Shown here: positions 22,586 to 30,989 of the stretch, piece by piece
Layout of the letters: each line of letters begins with the position of its first letter
Position numbering within the stretch: the first letter of the stretch is position 1
Assembly: GCA_964401615.1 (NCBI GenBank)
Contig: CAYNZF010000007.1
Location: 1-41,171 of the forward strand
Length of the DNA: 41,171 nucleotides
Source: JAXGQD01 sp964401615
Lineage (GTDB): Bacteria > Bacillota > Clostridia > Saccharofermentanales > Fastidiosipilaceae
Direction: 5' to 3'
The notes under the pieces: model-generated
The model's input: only the letters and a program-made list of their open reading frames with translations
The model's database searches: none
Told to the model about the DNA's origin: nothing
Position numbers and translations under genes: made by a program

Positions 22586-22756
22586 ATGGCCTACGTAATT
22601 TCTGAAGAATGTATTTCCTGCGGTGCTTGCGAAAGTGAATGCCCTACCGGATCGATCAGCGCCGGTGATACCCAGTACGTGATTGACGCTGAAACCTGCA
22701 TCGACTGCGGTGCTTGTGAACCCGTTTGCCCGGTTTCCGCCATTTCAGCCGGCTGA
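22586..22756 (+). CDS. 2[4Fe-4S] ferredoxin
   Basis: 56-residue clostridial-type ferredoxin. Cluster ligands are C9, C12, C15, C19 and C38, C41, C44, C48 in two CXXCXXCXXXCP repeats. It is a small soluble low-potential electron carrier. AGGAGG stands 7 nt before the ATG at 22586, a very strong ribosome binding site; the frame opens at 22553 but nothing supports an earlier start. It has its own promoter and terminator and sits between ricT and yabB, where Bacillus has yabA. Confidence 0.96.
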   Translation: MAYVISEECISCGACESECPTGSISAGDTQYVIDAETCIDCGACEPVCPVSAISAG

Positions 22757-22834
22757 TTAAGCCACAAAGATTTGATTAACTCATGAGTGATTGCACTGCG
22801 ACAGAGCGGTGATTTAATTGAATTAATCTATGGA

Positions 22835-22869
22835 AGCAGCTTTGTCCGGTGGACAGAGCTGCTTTTTTT
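22835..22869 (+). terminator. Rho-independent terminator after the ferredoxin gene
   Basis: A 13-bp stem (22835-22847 with 22851-22863, one G-U pair) has a 3-nt GGT loop and seven T (22863-22869). It is the best terminator in the window. It lies inside the first codons of the longest open frame of the following methyltransferase, which argues against the ATG at 22830 as its start. Confidence 0.9.
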
Positions 22870-22883
22870 GGGAGGACGCTTGC

Positions 22884-23648
22884 TTGGACAGCACTGAACT
22901 GGGTCGTGGGGGTAAAAAACTGCTCCAATTCAAAGATGCCTTTCGTTCAGGAGAGGATGCCGTCGCCCTGGCCCATTTCAGTGTGGCTTCCTGGGAAGCG
23001 CTCAATGAAAATCGCCGGGCTGGGATCATTCTGGATCTTGGCTGCGGAGCAGGCATGATTCTGACCTTGCTGCTGGATTCTTTTCCTGACGCGCTCGGTT
23101 TTGGTATCGAAAAAGTGGCGCGCCTGGCGGAGCTGGCGCGACGCAATATGCGCGAGAATGGTCTGGAAAGCCGGAGCCAAATTCTGACCAGAGATGCCCG
23201 CGTATTTGAGAAAGAAGCCTGGCCCTGGGGCGGGGTCGACCTGCTGGTTTGTAACCCCCCTTATCGCAGCGGGCTCCCGCGCGGCGGAATTGCGGTGGAG
23301 CAAGGTGAGGGGGCCGGAGATCTGCTCACATCACTCGAGGTAGTGAGTGATAATTTAGCCCTTGAACGACAGTTGGCGAGGTTTGATTTTGCCCTGAATG
23401 TGCATGATCTGGCCCGGCTGGCTGCCATTTTATTGGATGAAGAAGGCTGCTTCTGCATGGTTTTCCCCTTGAAGCGCGGTCCGGATCTGATCGCTGCGAT
23501 GCGGAGTCAGAAGCTGTTTCTGAACCGTTGGAGAAAACTGCGTGGGTGGAGTGCTATCGAGCCCAAGCAAGGCTTGTATTGCTTTACCCATTGGACCGGA
23601 AAAGAGGCAATACACGAGGATGATGTGGTCCTGCGTCAAAGCCGCTGA
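22884..23648 (+). CDS. yabB: YabB/TrmN6-like SAM-dependent methyltransferase
   Basis: About 254 residues from a TTG start. Class I Rossmann methyltransferase: LQFKDAFRSGEDAVALAHF near the N-terminus is characteristic of the TrmN6/YabB group, DLGCGAGM is the SAM motif, and NPPY (CNPPYRSG) is the N6-adenine methyltransferase signature. Homologues methylate A37 of tRNA1(Val). The ATG at 22830 would put codons 2-12 inside a terminator hairpin and lacks a ribosome binding site, whereas TTG 22884 follows GGGAGG at 8 nt. Only 14 nt separate the terminator from this start, so it must be expressed by read-through or from a promoter I did not identify. In Bacillus yazA lies between it and rsmI; it is missing here. 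Confidence 0.85.
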   Translation: MDSTELGRGGKKLLQFKDAFRSGEDAVALAHFSVASWEALNENRRAGIILDLGCGAGMILTLLLDSFPDALGFGIEKVARLAELARRNMRENGLESRSQILTRDARVFEKEAWPWGGVDLLVCNPPYRSGLPRGGIAVEQGEGAGDLLTSLEVVSDNLALERQLARFDFALNVHDLARLAAILLDEEGCFCMVFPLKRGPDLIAAMRSQKLFLNRWRKLRGWSAIEPKQGLYCFTHWTGKEAIHEDDVVLRQSR

Positions 23649-23687
23649 CGGATCAAGAGCCGCGTATTGGAGAAAGTGAGGCTGGGT

Positions 23688-24584
23688 ATGAACCCGGATC
23701 GTGAACAAAATCATGCCCGAGCGGGTGTACTATATCTTGTCGGAACACCTTTGGGTAACGATGGTGATTTTTCACCGCGCGCCTTGCAGCTGCTTCGCGA
23801 AGTCGACCTGATCGCCTGCGAAGACACACGCACGACAGGGCTGCTGCTGGGACGCTTTGACATACACAAGCCGCGCGTCAGCTACCATGCCCACAACCTT
23901 CGTACGCGAGAAGCAGAGCTGATTGAAAAACTGCAAGCCGGTAAGGCGGTGGCCCTGGTCAGTGATGCCGGAATGCCCGGCATTTCGGATCCGGGTTATG
24001 AGCTTGTGCAGGCCTGTGTCGCTCAAGGGCTTAAAGTTTCGGTCATTCCCGGGCCCTCCGCCTTGACGACCGCTTTAGCGGCCTCAGGCCTGAACAGCCG
24101 ACGTTTTGTCTTTGAGGGCTTCCTGGAAGTCAAAGGAAAAGAGCGTCGAGAAGCCATTGAACGCCTGCTCACGGAACTGTGCACGTCGGTCCTGTATGAA
24201 GCGCCGCATCGTTTGGTGAAAACCTTGACCCAGCTCAATGAAGCGGGTATGGGAGGGCGAAAACTGTGCCTTGGCCGTGAAATGACCAAGCGTTACGAAG
24301 AGTTTTTGTACATGACGGTGAGTGAGGCCCTGGCTTTTTACCAAGTGAACGAGCCCCGAGGAGAATTTGTCCTGGTGTTGGAGGGCCGAGCTGAAGCCGA
24401 GGCGAGAGGCTGGGTGAGCGCCCATAAAACAGATTTTGATGCAGAAAAATTCGTGCTTGCAAGTTTGTCAGCCGGTCAGAAAGTCAAAACGATCGCACAG
24501 GAAGTGGCCAAACAAAGCGCCCTGAGCTCAAAAGAGGCCTATGCCTATGTCCAGGAGTTAAAAAACAGGGACTGGAAAGACTAA
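23688..24584 (+). CDS. rsmI: 16S rRNA (cytidine-1402-2'-O)-methyltransferase
   Basis: 298 residues of the tetrapyrrole-methylase superfamily. LYLVGTPLGNDGDFSPRALQLL, EDTRTTGLLL, VSDAGMPGISDPGY, VIPGPSALTTALAASG and FEGFL are all diagnostic RsmI segments. It 2'-O-methylates C1402 in the ribosomal P site. I choose ATG 23688, behind GTGAGG; TTG 23667 would add seven residues. It is the last gene of the conserved cluster. Confidence 0.95.
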   Translation: MNPDREQNHARAGVLYLVGTPLGNDGDFSPRALQLLREVDLIACEDTRTTGLLLGRFDIHKPRVSYHAHNLRTREAELIEKLQAGKAVALVSDAGMPGISDPGYELVQACVAQGLKVSVIPGPSALTTALAASGLNSRRFVFEGFLEVKGKERREAIERLLTELCTSVLYEAPHRLVKTLTQLNEAGMGGRKLCLGREMTKRYEEFLYMTVSEALAFYQVNEPRGEFVLVLEGRAEAEARGWVSAHKTDFDAEKFVLASLSAGQKVKTIAQEVAKQSALSSKEAYAYVQELKNRDWKD

Positions 24585-24650
24585 GTAAAACGGTAGATTC
24601 TCATCGCTCGGTGTGTCAGAATAGTCAAAGTACATTTGGAGGTGAGGCTC

Positions 24651-27600
24651 TTGAGCGATGAGCAAGAAAAACTAAACCTTGGAAATATAAGCGCTGAAAA
24701 AACCGGGAACAAAGACGCGGAAGCAGAAAGAGCGGCTGTGTCCGGTGTGGCCGTCAAACCATTCATCAGAAACACGCATCGCAGTATTTTGCCTGAACAA
24801 GTACAGCGAAAAAATGCATTCGTACCGGCGGTTTTACGACAGGATGAAGTCTATGGCGGCCGGGCCACCGGTAGTTCCGGCGTCCAAACAGCCGAGGCGG
24901 TGAACCCATCCCGGGCAGAAAATGGCGGACCTTTCGGTCAAGCGAAAAAACCTAGAGCGCGGCAGCCGCTCTCCAATAAAATGATCGTGCTGCTGTCGTT
25001 TTTGATTCCGTTGTTTATTTTAGCGTTTGCCTACGCCAGCAATAATTTTTATCCCGTCGGGAAGAAAACCCCCTTGACGGTTGACCTCTATCATCAATTT
25101 GCGCCGTTTTTGGCTCAATTGCGAGACAAGATCCTGCATGGTGAATCACTCTTTTATTCCTGGAACAGCGGCCTGGGGACAAATTTTTATGCTCAATACG
25201 CTTACTATTCCGCATCTCCTTTCAACCTGCTGCTCGTACTCTTCCCACCGGACTTCCTGACGGAAGCCGTAACGGTCTTGACCTTGCTGAAAATCGGCAG
25301 CATCGGGGCGGCTGCCTCACTGCTTTTACTGCATGGGTTTTGCCCTGCAAAAATGCGCACGATCGGCGATGCACCCGCTCCAAACCTACGCTACACTTCG
25401 CAGGTCGGCACGGACTATCTGGTGATTGCCATCAGTGCGGCCTTCGCACTTTCCGGTTTCATGATGGCCTACTCGTGGGGCATTATGTGGCTCGACGGGA
25501 TAATTTTCCTGCCGCTCGTCCTGCTCGGTCTCCTGCGCCTCTTGAATGAAAGTCGTTTTCTCCTTTATTCACTCAGCCTGGCGGCCTGCATCGCGGTCAA
25601 TTACTACATCGCCCTATTCATCTGCATGTTCACAGCCCTCTACTTTTTCGTCGCGTATTTTTCCTTTGGCAGCGATGATCAGTCGGCCAAAGCTCGTCCG
25701 CTGCGTCATTTCCTTTTCAAGGGGGTGCAGTTCGCGGGGGCTTCGCTCCTGGGCGCGATGATCTCAGCCATCATGGCACTGCCGACCTATCTGGCCCTGC
25801 AAGGAACTTCCGCCACGAGCGATGCATTTCCGGCCACAGTCAAAATGAATTTTTCGATTTTTAAATTTCTCCAGCAGCACCTGATCGCCCTGGAGCCGGC
25901 CATTCGTGAAGGGCTGCCTAACGTGTATATCGGGGTCTTCGCGTTTTTGATGCTGCCGTTGTACATTTTTGCCAAAGAGATCAAGTTGAAGGAGAAGCTC
26001 TGGCACCTGGGTCTTTTATTCTTCATGTTCATCAGCTTCTCAAACAACTATCTGGATTTCATCTGGCATGGCACGCATTATCCGAATCAACTGCCGTTTC
26101 GCTACGCCTTTGTCTATAGCATGCTGCTCATCATCATCAGCTTCCGCAGTCTTACTTACGTCCGCACGATCCCTAAAAAGATCATCGCCGGAGCGGGGGT
26201 CAGCGCCGTCCTTTACGCGATACTGGCCGAAGAAGTCCTGAAGAACGACATCAGTCATCTGTCGGTTTATATAAGCATCTTTTTCTTTGTGCTTTATGTG
26301 GCCGTCCTGGCGTCATTTCGCGACAAGCATGGTTTTCATTCTTTTAGAAATGTGGCTTTTGCCCTCAGTCTGCTGATCGTGACCGAGCTGATCGTCAACA
26401 CGGTATTCTCGGTGAGTTATATTCAAAAAAACGAGTCCTTTACCAGCCGTCAGGATTTCAATAATGATTTCACGATCAGGCGGGCCGAAATCGCTGAACT
26501 GGAGAGCCTCGATCCGGGTTTCTGGCGCATGGAAATGATCCAGCAGAAAACTACCAACAGCCCTTCGCTCTATGGCTACAAGGGTGTGACACTGTTTTCC
26601 TCCACCTCGTACGAGGGGATGGCACAACTCATGCGTAAGCTCGGTTTTCATGGAAACAACATCAACAGCTACAAATATATGGCCTCCACCGACCTGATGA
26701 ACGCGGTCCTCGGTGTCAAATACCTGATCAACAAAGAAAGAGCGATCCGTGATCCTTTCCTGGAGGAAATCAAAATCAACGGGGCTGCTCACATTTATAA
26801 GAACCCCCTGGCCCTGCCCCCGGGCTTTATGGTCAACGACCGGATCTACTCCTGGGACACATTCAGCAGCAACCCATTTACGGTCCAGAACAATTTCATC
26901 ACCGCCAGCGGTCTGCATGAAAAAGTATTTGAAACGCGTGAATTGGGAGATCAGAAAGCCGGAAACTACAGCTTCAGCAGTTTGATGGACGGGGGTTTAC
27001 AAGCGACTCCCGGGAACAGCAAGCTTTCGGGTTCGATCGAATTCACGATTACGCCACAGAAATCCGAGCACCTGTATTTTTATCTTCACGTTACCGCGGT
27101 CACTCAAGTGGATATGAGCGTGGTCAATTACAGCGCTCCTCCCGCTGTCGAAGCGGCAGATTCGCTCACGGCGGGGATCGACCAGAGTGTGGTGAACCCA
27201 AGCGCGTCGACTGCACAAGGAGCGATCGAGGCGAATGCCGAGATGAGCACTTTTGCCGACAACCGCAGCATCAACACGCAGGAAATCATCGATTGCGGCT
27301 ATGTGGAAGTGGGCCAGCAGGTCAAAGTCAAACTGACGACGAAAGAGGATAAAAGCCGGAACATCTCCATCTACGCGGCAGCCTCGAATCAAGACGCGCT
27401 CGAAGCGAATGTCAGCTCCTGGCAAAAGGGCGGCCTGCAAATTTCCGAATACACGGATCACACGCTTAAAGGAACAGTGAACGCAGCCGAAGCGGGTCAG
27501 CTTTTCTTGAGCATTCCCTACGATTCCTCGTGGCAGGCCAAAGTCGACGGCCGCTCTGTCACTCCCGTTCACGTTGACAACGCCTTTATGGCCATTGCGG

Positions 27601-27764
27601 TGCCGCAGGGGGAACACCAGATCGAATTGCGTTTTATGCCGCCGGGTTTTGATACCGGAGCGCTCTTGAGCGTGGTGGGTTTAGTCATTCTGCTCCTCAG
27701 CTTGATTTTCCATAAAATTGTCAAAAAAAGGCGCATCACGGCGAAAAACGCAGGAAAAAGCTGA
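24651..27764 (+). CDS. yfhO: YfhO-family polytopic membrane protein
   Basis: 1037 residues. A cytosolic, probably disordered N-terminus of about 105 residues precedes a dozen or so membrane helices (about 107-640) and a large beta-rich extracytoplasmic domain, with a final membrane helix near 1002-1022 and a basic KKRR tail. The first loop has the family signature: DLYHQFAPF, then FYSWNSGLGTNFYAQYAYYSASPFNL. Bacterial YfhO members are GT-C-like glycosyltransferases; Bacillus YfhO is linked to glycosylation of lipoteichoic acid. Start: TTG 24651 has GGAGG 8 nt upstream; the longer TTG 24636 overlaps that site. Sugar donor and acceptor are unknown here. Confidence 0.85.
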   Translation: MSDEQEKLNLGNISAEKTGNKDAEAERAAVSGVAVKPFIRNTHRSILPEQVQRKNAFVPAVLRQDEVYGGRATGSSGVQTAEAVNPSRAENGGPFGQAKKPRARQPLSNKMIVLLSFLIPLFILAFAYASNNFYPVGKKTPLTVDLYHQFAPFLAQLRDKILHGESLFYSWNSGLGTNFYAQYAYYSASPFNLLLVLFPPDFLTEAVTVLTLLKIGSIGAAASLLLLHGFCPAKMRTIGDAPAPNLRYTSQVGTDYLVIAISAAFALSGFMMAYSWGIMWLDGIIFLPLVLLGLLRLLNESRFLLYSLSLAACIAVNYYIALFICMFTALYFFVAYFSFGSDDQSAKARPLRHFLFKGVQFAGASLLGAMISAIMALPTYLALQGTSATSDAFPATVKMNFSIFKFLQQHLIALEPAIREGLPNVYIGVFAFLMLPLYIFAKEIKLKEKLWHLGLLFFMFISFSNNYLDFIWHGTHYPNQLPFRYAFVYSMLLIIISFRSLTYVRTIPKKIIAGAGVSAVLYAILAEEVLKNDISHLSVYISIFFFVLYVAVLASFRDKHGFHSFRNVAFALSLLIVTELIVNTVFSVSYIQKNESFTSRQDFNNDFTIRRAEIAELESLDPGFWRMEMIQQKTTNSPSLYGYKGVTLFSSTSYEGMAQLMRKLGFHGNNINSYKYMASTDLMNAVLGVKYLINKERAIRDPFLEEIKINGAAHIYKNPLALPPGFMVNDRIYSWDTFSSNPFTVQNNFITASGLHEKVFETRELGDQKAGNYSFSSLMDGGLQATPGNSKLSGSIEFTITPQKSEHLYFYLHVTAVTQVDMSVVNYSAPPAVEAADSLTAGIDQSVVNPSASTAQGAIEANAEMSTFADNRSINTQEIIDCGYVEVGQQVKVKLTTKEDKSRNISIYAAASNQDALEANVSSWQKGGLQISEYTDHTLKGTVNAAEAGQLFLSIPYDSSWQAKVDGRSVTPVHVDNAFMAIAVPQGEHQIELRFMPPGFDTGALLSVVGLVILLLSLIFHKIVKKRRITAKNAGKS

Positions 27765-27790
27765 ATATTTCAAATATTTTCAAAAAATCC

Positions 27791-27818
27791 TTGACATCTT
27801 ATAAATGCATGGTATTCT
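27791..27818 (+). promoter_or_regulatory. Promoter of rplM-rpsI
   Basis: TTGACA (27791-27796) and TATTCT (27813-27818) are 16 nt apart. The region upstream is AT-rich, including the palindrome AATATTT-C-AAATATT (27764-27778), like an UP element. The spacing to the rplM ATG leaves a leader of about 52 nt. Confidence 0.7.
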
Positions 27819-27841
27819 AACGAAGCACAAAATGCCTAAAT

Positions 27842-27855
27842 GCGGATGGATCCGC
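27842..27855 (+). promoter_or_regulatory. Leader hairpin upstream of rplM
   Basis: GCGGA-TGGA-TCCGC forms a 5-bp stem in the short mRNA leader. L13 leader RNAs that bind the ribosomal protein are known in Firmicutes; I cannot confirm a match to that family from one short stem. Confidence 0.3.
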
Positions 27856-27877
27856 TTAGTTTTGAAGGAGAATCGTA

Positions 27878-28312
27878 ATGAGTACTTATGTGGCGAAACC
27901 CGCTGAACTCGAAAGAAAATGGTACGTCGTTGATGCGGAGGGACAGACCCTGGGTCGCCTTTCCACCGCCATCGCGCGCGTCCTGATCGGAAAAAACAAA
28001 CCTGATTTCACTCCCGGCGTCGACACCGGTGATTATGTGATCGTCATCAACGCCGAGAAGGTACAGTTGACCGGTAACAAGGCCAATCAAAAAACTTACT
28101 TCAGTCACTCAGGCTTTTCAGGTGGCATGAAGCTCACCAGCTATTCCACCATGTTACAAAAGCATCCCGAAAGAGTCATCGAGTTCGCAGTCAAAGGCAT
28201 GCTGCCCAAGAACACACTCGGCCGCGCCATGTACAAGAAACTGAAAGTATATACCGGACCAAACCACGAGCATGAAGCCCAACAGCCGATTGTTCTGGAT
28301 CCAAAGGCATAA
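27878..28312 (+). CDS. rplM: 50S ribosomal protein L13
   Basis: 144 residues, the family length. STYVAKPAELERKWYVVDAEGQTLGRLST, then DYVIVINAEKVQLTGNK and GMLPKNTLGRAMYKKLKVYTGPNHEHEAQQP, are standard L13 segments. GAAGGAG precedes the ATG. It is co-transcribed with rpsI, 15 nt downstream, as nearly everywhere in bacteria. Confidence 0.98.
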   Translation: MSTYVAKPAELERKWYVVDAEGQTLGRLSTAIARVLIGKNKPDFTPGVDTGDYVIVINAEKVQLTGNKANQKTYFSHSGFSGGMKLTSYSTMLQKHPERVIEFAVKGMLPKNTLGRAMYKKLKVYTGPNHEHEAQQPIVLDPKA

Positions 28313-28327
28313 GGGGAGGAAAAATAA

Positions 28328-28735
28328 ATGGCTACCAAAAGCGCTAAGACTTATACCTGGGGTACAGGCCGTCGTAAAAATGCCGTGGCACGTGTCAGAA
28401 TTTTGCCCGGAAACGGTAACATCACCATCAATGATAAAGACCTCGACAATTATTTCGGTCTTGAAACCCTGAAGCTCATCGTGCGTCAGCCGCTCACCGT
28501 GACCGACACCCTGTCCAAATTCGATGTGCTCTGCAACGTCCATGGCGGCGGTCTTTCCGGCCAAGCCGGCGCGATCCGTCACGGTATCGCCCGCGCCCTG
28601 AACGAACTTGATAAAGAAACCTATCGCGCGACATTGAAAAAAGCCGGTTTCCTGACCCGCGATTCCCGCATGAAGGAACGTAAGAAATACGGTTTGAAGA
28701 AAGCTCGTAAAGCTTCCCAGTTCAGCAAGCGTTAA
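28328..28735 (+). CDS. rpsI: 30S ribosomal protein S9
   Basis: 135 residues. The tail ...KKARKASQFSKR ends in the Lys-Arg that contacts P-site tRNA, and GTGRRKNAVARVRI, LTVTDTLSKFDV and GGGLSGQAGAIRHGIARAL are typical. GGGGAGG precedes the ATG. A terminator follows, closing the two-gene operon. Confidence 0.98.
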   Translation: MATKSAKTYTWGTGRRKNAVARVRILPGNGNITINDKDLDNYFGLETLKLIVRQPLTVTDTLSKFDVLCNVHGGGLSGQAGAIRHGIARALNELDKETYRATLKKAGFLTRDSRMKERKKYGLKKARKASQFSKR

Positions 28736-28769
28736 TCTGCTGCGACAATTGGTTCAACACAACACGACC

Positions 28770-28810
28770 GAAAGGCTTTGGACTGCGCTGCAACCAAGGC
28801 CTTTCTTTTC
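28770..28810 (+). terminator. Terminator of rplM-rpsI
   Basis: The stem GAAAGGCTTTGG (28770-28781) / CCAAGGCCTTTC (28794-28805), with one G-U pair and a 12-nt loop, is followed by TTTT. The T-tract is short, so some transcription may read into tsaE, which starts 18 nt later and shows no promoter of its own. Confidence 0.7.
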
Positions 28811-28827
28811 AATGATCCGGAGATACG

Positions 28828-29313
28828 ATGAACGACGAATTTTGGCAAAACTGGCTCACGAAGCGGGGCCGCGGTCCTGAACCCAGACAGCGTTACGACC
28901 TGCCTGATGAGGCCGCGACCGTGGCTTTGGCTCAGCTTTTGGCCCCTCAACTGCAGCCGGGTGATGTCATCGCGCTGGACGGGGATCTGGGTGTGGGCAA
29001 GACCGCTTTCACCTCAGCGCTGGCCCTGGCTCTGGGCCTTCCCGACGAGGTCGCCAGTCCGACTTTTATCATGATCATGGAGCATGAAGATCCTGCAGCC
29101 AGGCTCAATCTGTACCATTTTGACGTTTACCGTCTGACAGATGAGGCCGATTTCATCGCGGCGGGTCTGGATGAATATTTTGACCGCGGCGGCGTATGTG
29201 TGATCGAATGGCCGGAGCGCATCGCCGGACTTTTGCCGAAGCACACGAAGTTATTGCGTTTTTGTCGTCTTAACTTTGAAAGTGAAGCACGCAGAGTGGA
29301 TTTGTTCGACTGA
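28828..29313 (+). CDS. tsaE: tRNA t6A-modification ATPase TsaE
   Basis: 161 residues. Walker A GDLGVGKT (52-59), SPTF, HFDVYRL and EYFDRGGVCVIEWPE are the TsaE motifs. The ATPase works with TsaB and TsaD in making N6-threonylcarbamoyladenosine at position 37 of tRNAs. The N-terminal 30 residues precede the conserved core. tsaB and rimI follow in one unit; tsaD is not in the window. Confidence 0.95.
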   Translation: MNDEFWQNWLTKRGRGPEPRQRYDLPDEAATVALAQLLAPQLQPGDVIALDGDLGVGKTAFTSALALALGLPDEVASPTFIMIMEHEDPAARLNLYHFDVYRLTDEADFIAAGLDEYFDRGGVCVIEWPERIAGLLPKHTKLLRFCRLNFESEARRVDLFD

Positions 29314-29368
29314 TTGACCGGGACTAGCACTCGGCCAGCCACGTTCCGTTATTGAGAAAGGAAAGCGC

Positions 29369-30088
29369 ATGAAAATTTTCGCTTTGGACACCGCAGCCAA
29401 GACTTGTTCAGTCGCCCTGTGGGAAGACGAGCAGGTCCTGTACGAAGAAAGCCTCAACCTGGGCCTGACCCATTCCGAAACCATGCAGGCCGCCTGTGAA
29501 CGTGCGCTCGCCTGTCTGGGCTGGCGCTACGAGGATGTGGATTGTTTCGCCGTGACGGAAGGGCCGGGGTCCTTCACCGGGGTCAGGATCGGTTTGACTG
29601 CCGCGAAAACGTTTGCCTATGTGACGGACCGCCCTATTATCGGACTTTCCTCTCTGGCGGTTCTCGCCGCGCCTTACCTTTGTGAGCCCGGAACAGCGGT
29701 TTTAAGCATGCTGGACGCCAGACATCGCCGCGTTTACGCGGGTTTTTACCAAAACGGGCAAAACCTGCTGGAAGATCGCTTAGGCGACATTGACCACTAT
29801 TTACCGGATCTAGTGGAAACCGCCCGGCGCAGAGGCATCCATTCACTTATTCTGGCCGGCGATTGCGCCGAACATTACTTTTCCGACGATGCAGTTCGCG
29901 CGGCCCTGACTGATGGCGGACTCGAACTGTCCTGCTGCGGCGCTGCGTTTATCAGCGCAGCGGCCCTGGCCCGACTGGCCGCGGCTGCACTGGCCGCGGA
30001 TCCCACCGCAGCGGTGACGGCTGCGGAACTTTTACCGGTTTACCTGACTGCAACGGAAGCGGAACGGGGAGCCAACTTCTATGTCTGA
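29369..30088 (+). CDS. tsaB: tRNA t6A-modification protein TsaB
   Basis: 239 residues of the ASKHA fold. FALDTAAKTCSVAL, GLTHSETM and EGPGSFTGVRIGLTAAKTFA are diagnostic. TsaB is the scaffold partner of TsaD and TsaE and lacks activity itself. AAAGGAAAG precedes the ATG. The 3' end overlaps rimI by 8 nt. It is shorter and more divergent in its C-terminal half than in the N-terminal half, as is usual for the family. Confidence 0.95.
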   Translation: MKIFALDTAAKTCSVALWEDEQVLYEESLNLGLTHSETMQAACERALACLGWRYEDVDCFAVTEGPGSFTGVRIGLTAAKTFAYVTDRPIIGLSSLAVLAAPYLCEPGTAVLSMLDARHRRVYAGFYQNGQNLLEDRLGDIDHYLPDLVETARRRGIHSLILAGDCAEHYFSDDAVRAALTDGGLELSCCGAAFISAAALARLAAAALAADPTAAVTAAELLPVYLTATEAERGANFYV

Positions 30089-30536
30089 ACCTCGTCCGGC
30101 GACCGCTGCGGATCTGGACGCGCTCCTCAACCTTGAAAAGGCGTGTTTCTCAAAACCGTGGACTAAAGCCCAGCTGGCCTCACTGGTTGAAGACTACCCC
30201 GTTTTGGCCCCATGCCGCGAATTCGCCCTGCTTATCGAGCTCGCGCAGCAGCCGGCCGCTTACATTGGCTGGCAAGTCGTCCTCGATGAAGCGACTTTGC
30301 TGAGTATCGCCGTCCATCCGGACTTTCAGCGCCGCGGCTTGGCCACCAAGCTTTTGTACGCCTCTCTGGAGCAGCTGCGCAAGTACGAAGTGAAACGACT
30401 GCTCCTGGAGGTCTCGGAGCACAATACCTCCGCGCAAGCTCTTTATATAAAGGAAGGTTTTCAAATGGACGGCGTGCGTAAAGACTATTATGGAAAAGCT
30501 GAGGCCGCCTGGCTGATGTCCCGTGAACTTGTGTAG
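30081..30536 (+). CDS. rimI: Ribosomal-protein-S18-alanine N-acetyltransferase-like GNAT protein
   Basis: 151 residues, GNAT fold. The acetyl-CoA loop is HPDFQRRGLATKLL; LLEVSEHNTSAQALYIKEGFQMDGVRKDYY is typical RimI. It acetylates the N-terminus of S18 in model bacteria; in Firmicutes the substrate range is less clear. It overlaps tsaB by 8 nt, the usual tsaE-tsaB-rimI arrangement. Confidence 0.9.
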   Translation: MSEPRPATAADLDALLNLEKACFSKPWTKAQLASLVEDYPVLAPCREFALLIELAQQPAAYIGWQVVLDEATLLSIAVHPDFQRRGLATKLLYASLEQLRKYEVKRLLLEVSEHNTSAQALYIKEGFQMDGVRKDYYGKAEAAWLMSRELV

Positions 30537-30590
30537 TTTTGCCATAAAAAGAGAAAAGATTCGCAAAAATTCATGTGAAATCTACAAAAG

Positions 30591-30651
30591 TCACAAGCGA
30601 ATAACACAAATCTTGTGAATATTGACAAGTTCCAAGCATCAAGCTTATACT
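30591..30651 (+). promoter_or_regulatory. Promoter and operator-like repeat before the Crh-like gene
   Basis: TTGACA (30622-30627) and TATACT (30646-30651) are 18 nt apart, a strong promoter. Just upstream are TCACAAG (30591-30597) and its complement CTTGTGA (30612-30618), and the tighter dyad CACAA-ATC-TTGTG (30605-30617), which suggest a regulator site. Start of transcription near 30658 leaves a leader of about 60 nt. Confidence 0.65.
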
Positions 30652-30719
30652 TCGGTATGTAAGAAACTTTGTCTAAAACGAGTACTCTGCCGAACGGGTA
30701 TCAAATGGAGGGATTGGAA

Positions 30720-30980
30720 ATGGTAGTTAAAAAAGTGGTTTTCGATTGCAATGACTCTTTTGAATTGAAGGCGATTGCTGTTCTGATTCAGAAAGCCTCC
30801 TCGTTTCGTTCGAGTATCTGGTTGAACTGTGACAGCCGCAGAGCGAATGCCAAAAGTCTCTTAGGCGTAATGAGCCTGCGTATCGAAAACGGCATGGAAA
30901 TCGAAGTGACGACTGAAGGGAGCGATGCCGAAGAGGCACTCAACACCGTCGTCAATTATTTGAGCAATCCGGTTTTTTAA
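30720..30980 (+). CDS. HPr-fold protein with Glu15 and Ser46 (Crh-like)
   Basis: 86 residues, aligning end to end with HPr without gaps. At position 15, where HPr carries the phosphorylated His (GLHARPA), this protein has E15 (SFELKAIA); R17 is Lys and P18 is Ala. The regulatory region is kept: S46 in NAKSLLGVMSL matches the HPr kinase target NLKSIMGVMSL. It therefore cannot pass phosphate in the PTS, but could be a regulatory paralogue like Bacillus Crh, which has Gln15. The Glu might mimic phospho-His. Start ATG 30720 follows GGAGGG; the frame extends upstream to 30669 without a site. uvrC follows after 9 nt. HPr kinase (hprK) and a true HPr are not in the window. Confidence 0.8.
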   Translation: MVVKKVVFDCNDSFELKAIAVLIQKASSFRSSIWLNCDSRRANAKSLLGVMSLRIENGMEIEVTTEGSDAEEALNTVVNYLSNPVF

Positions 30981-30989
30981 CAACATACA

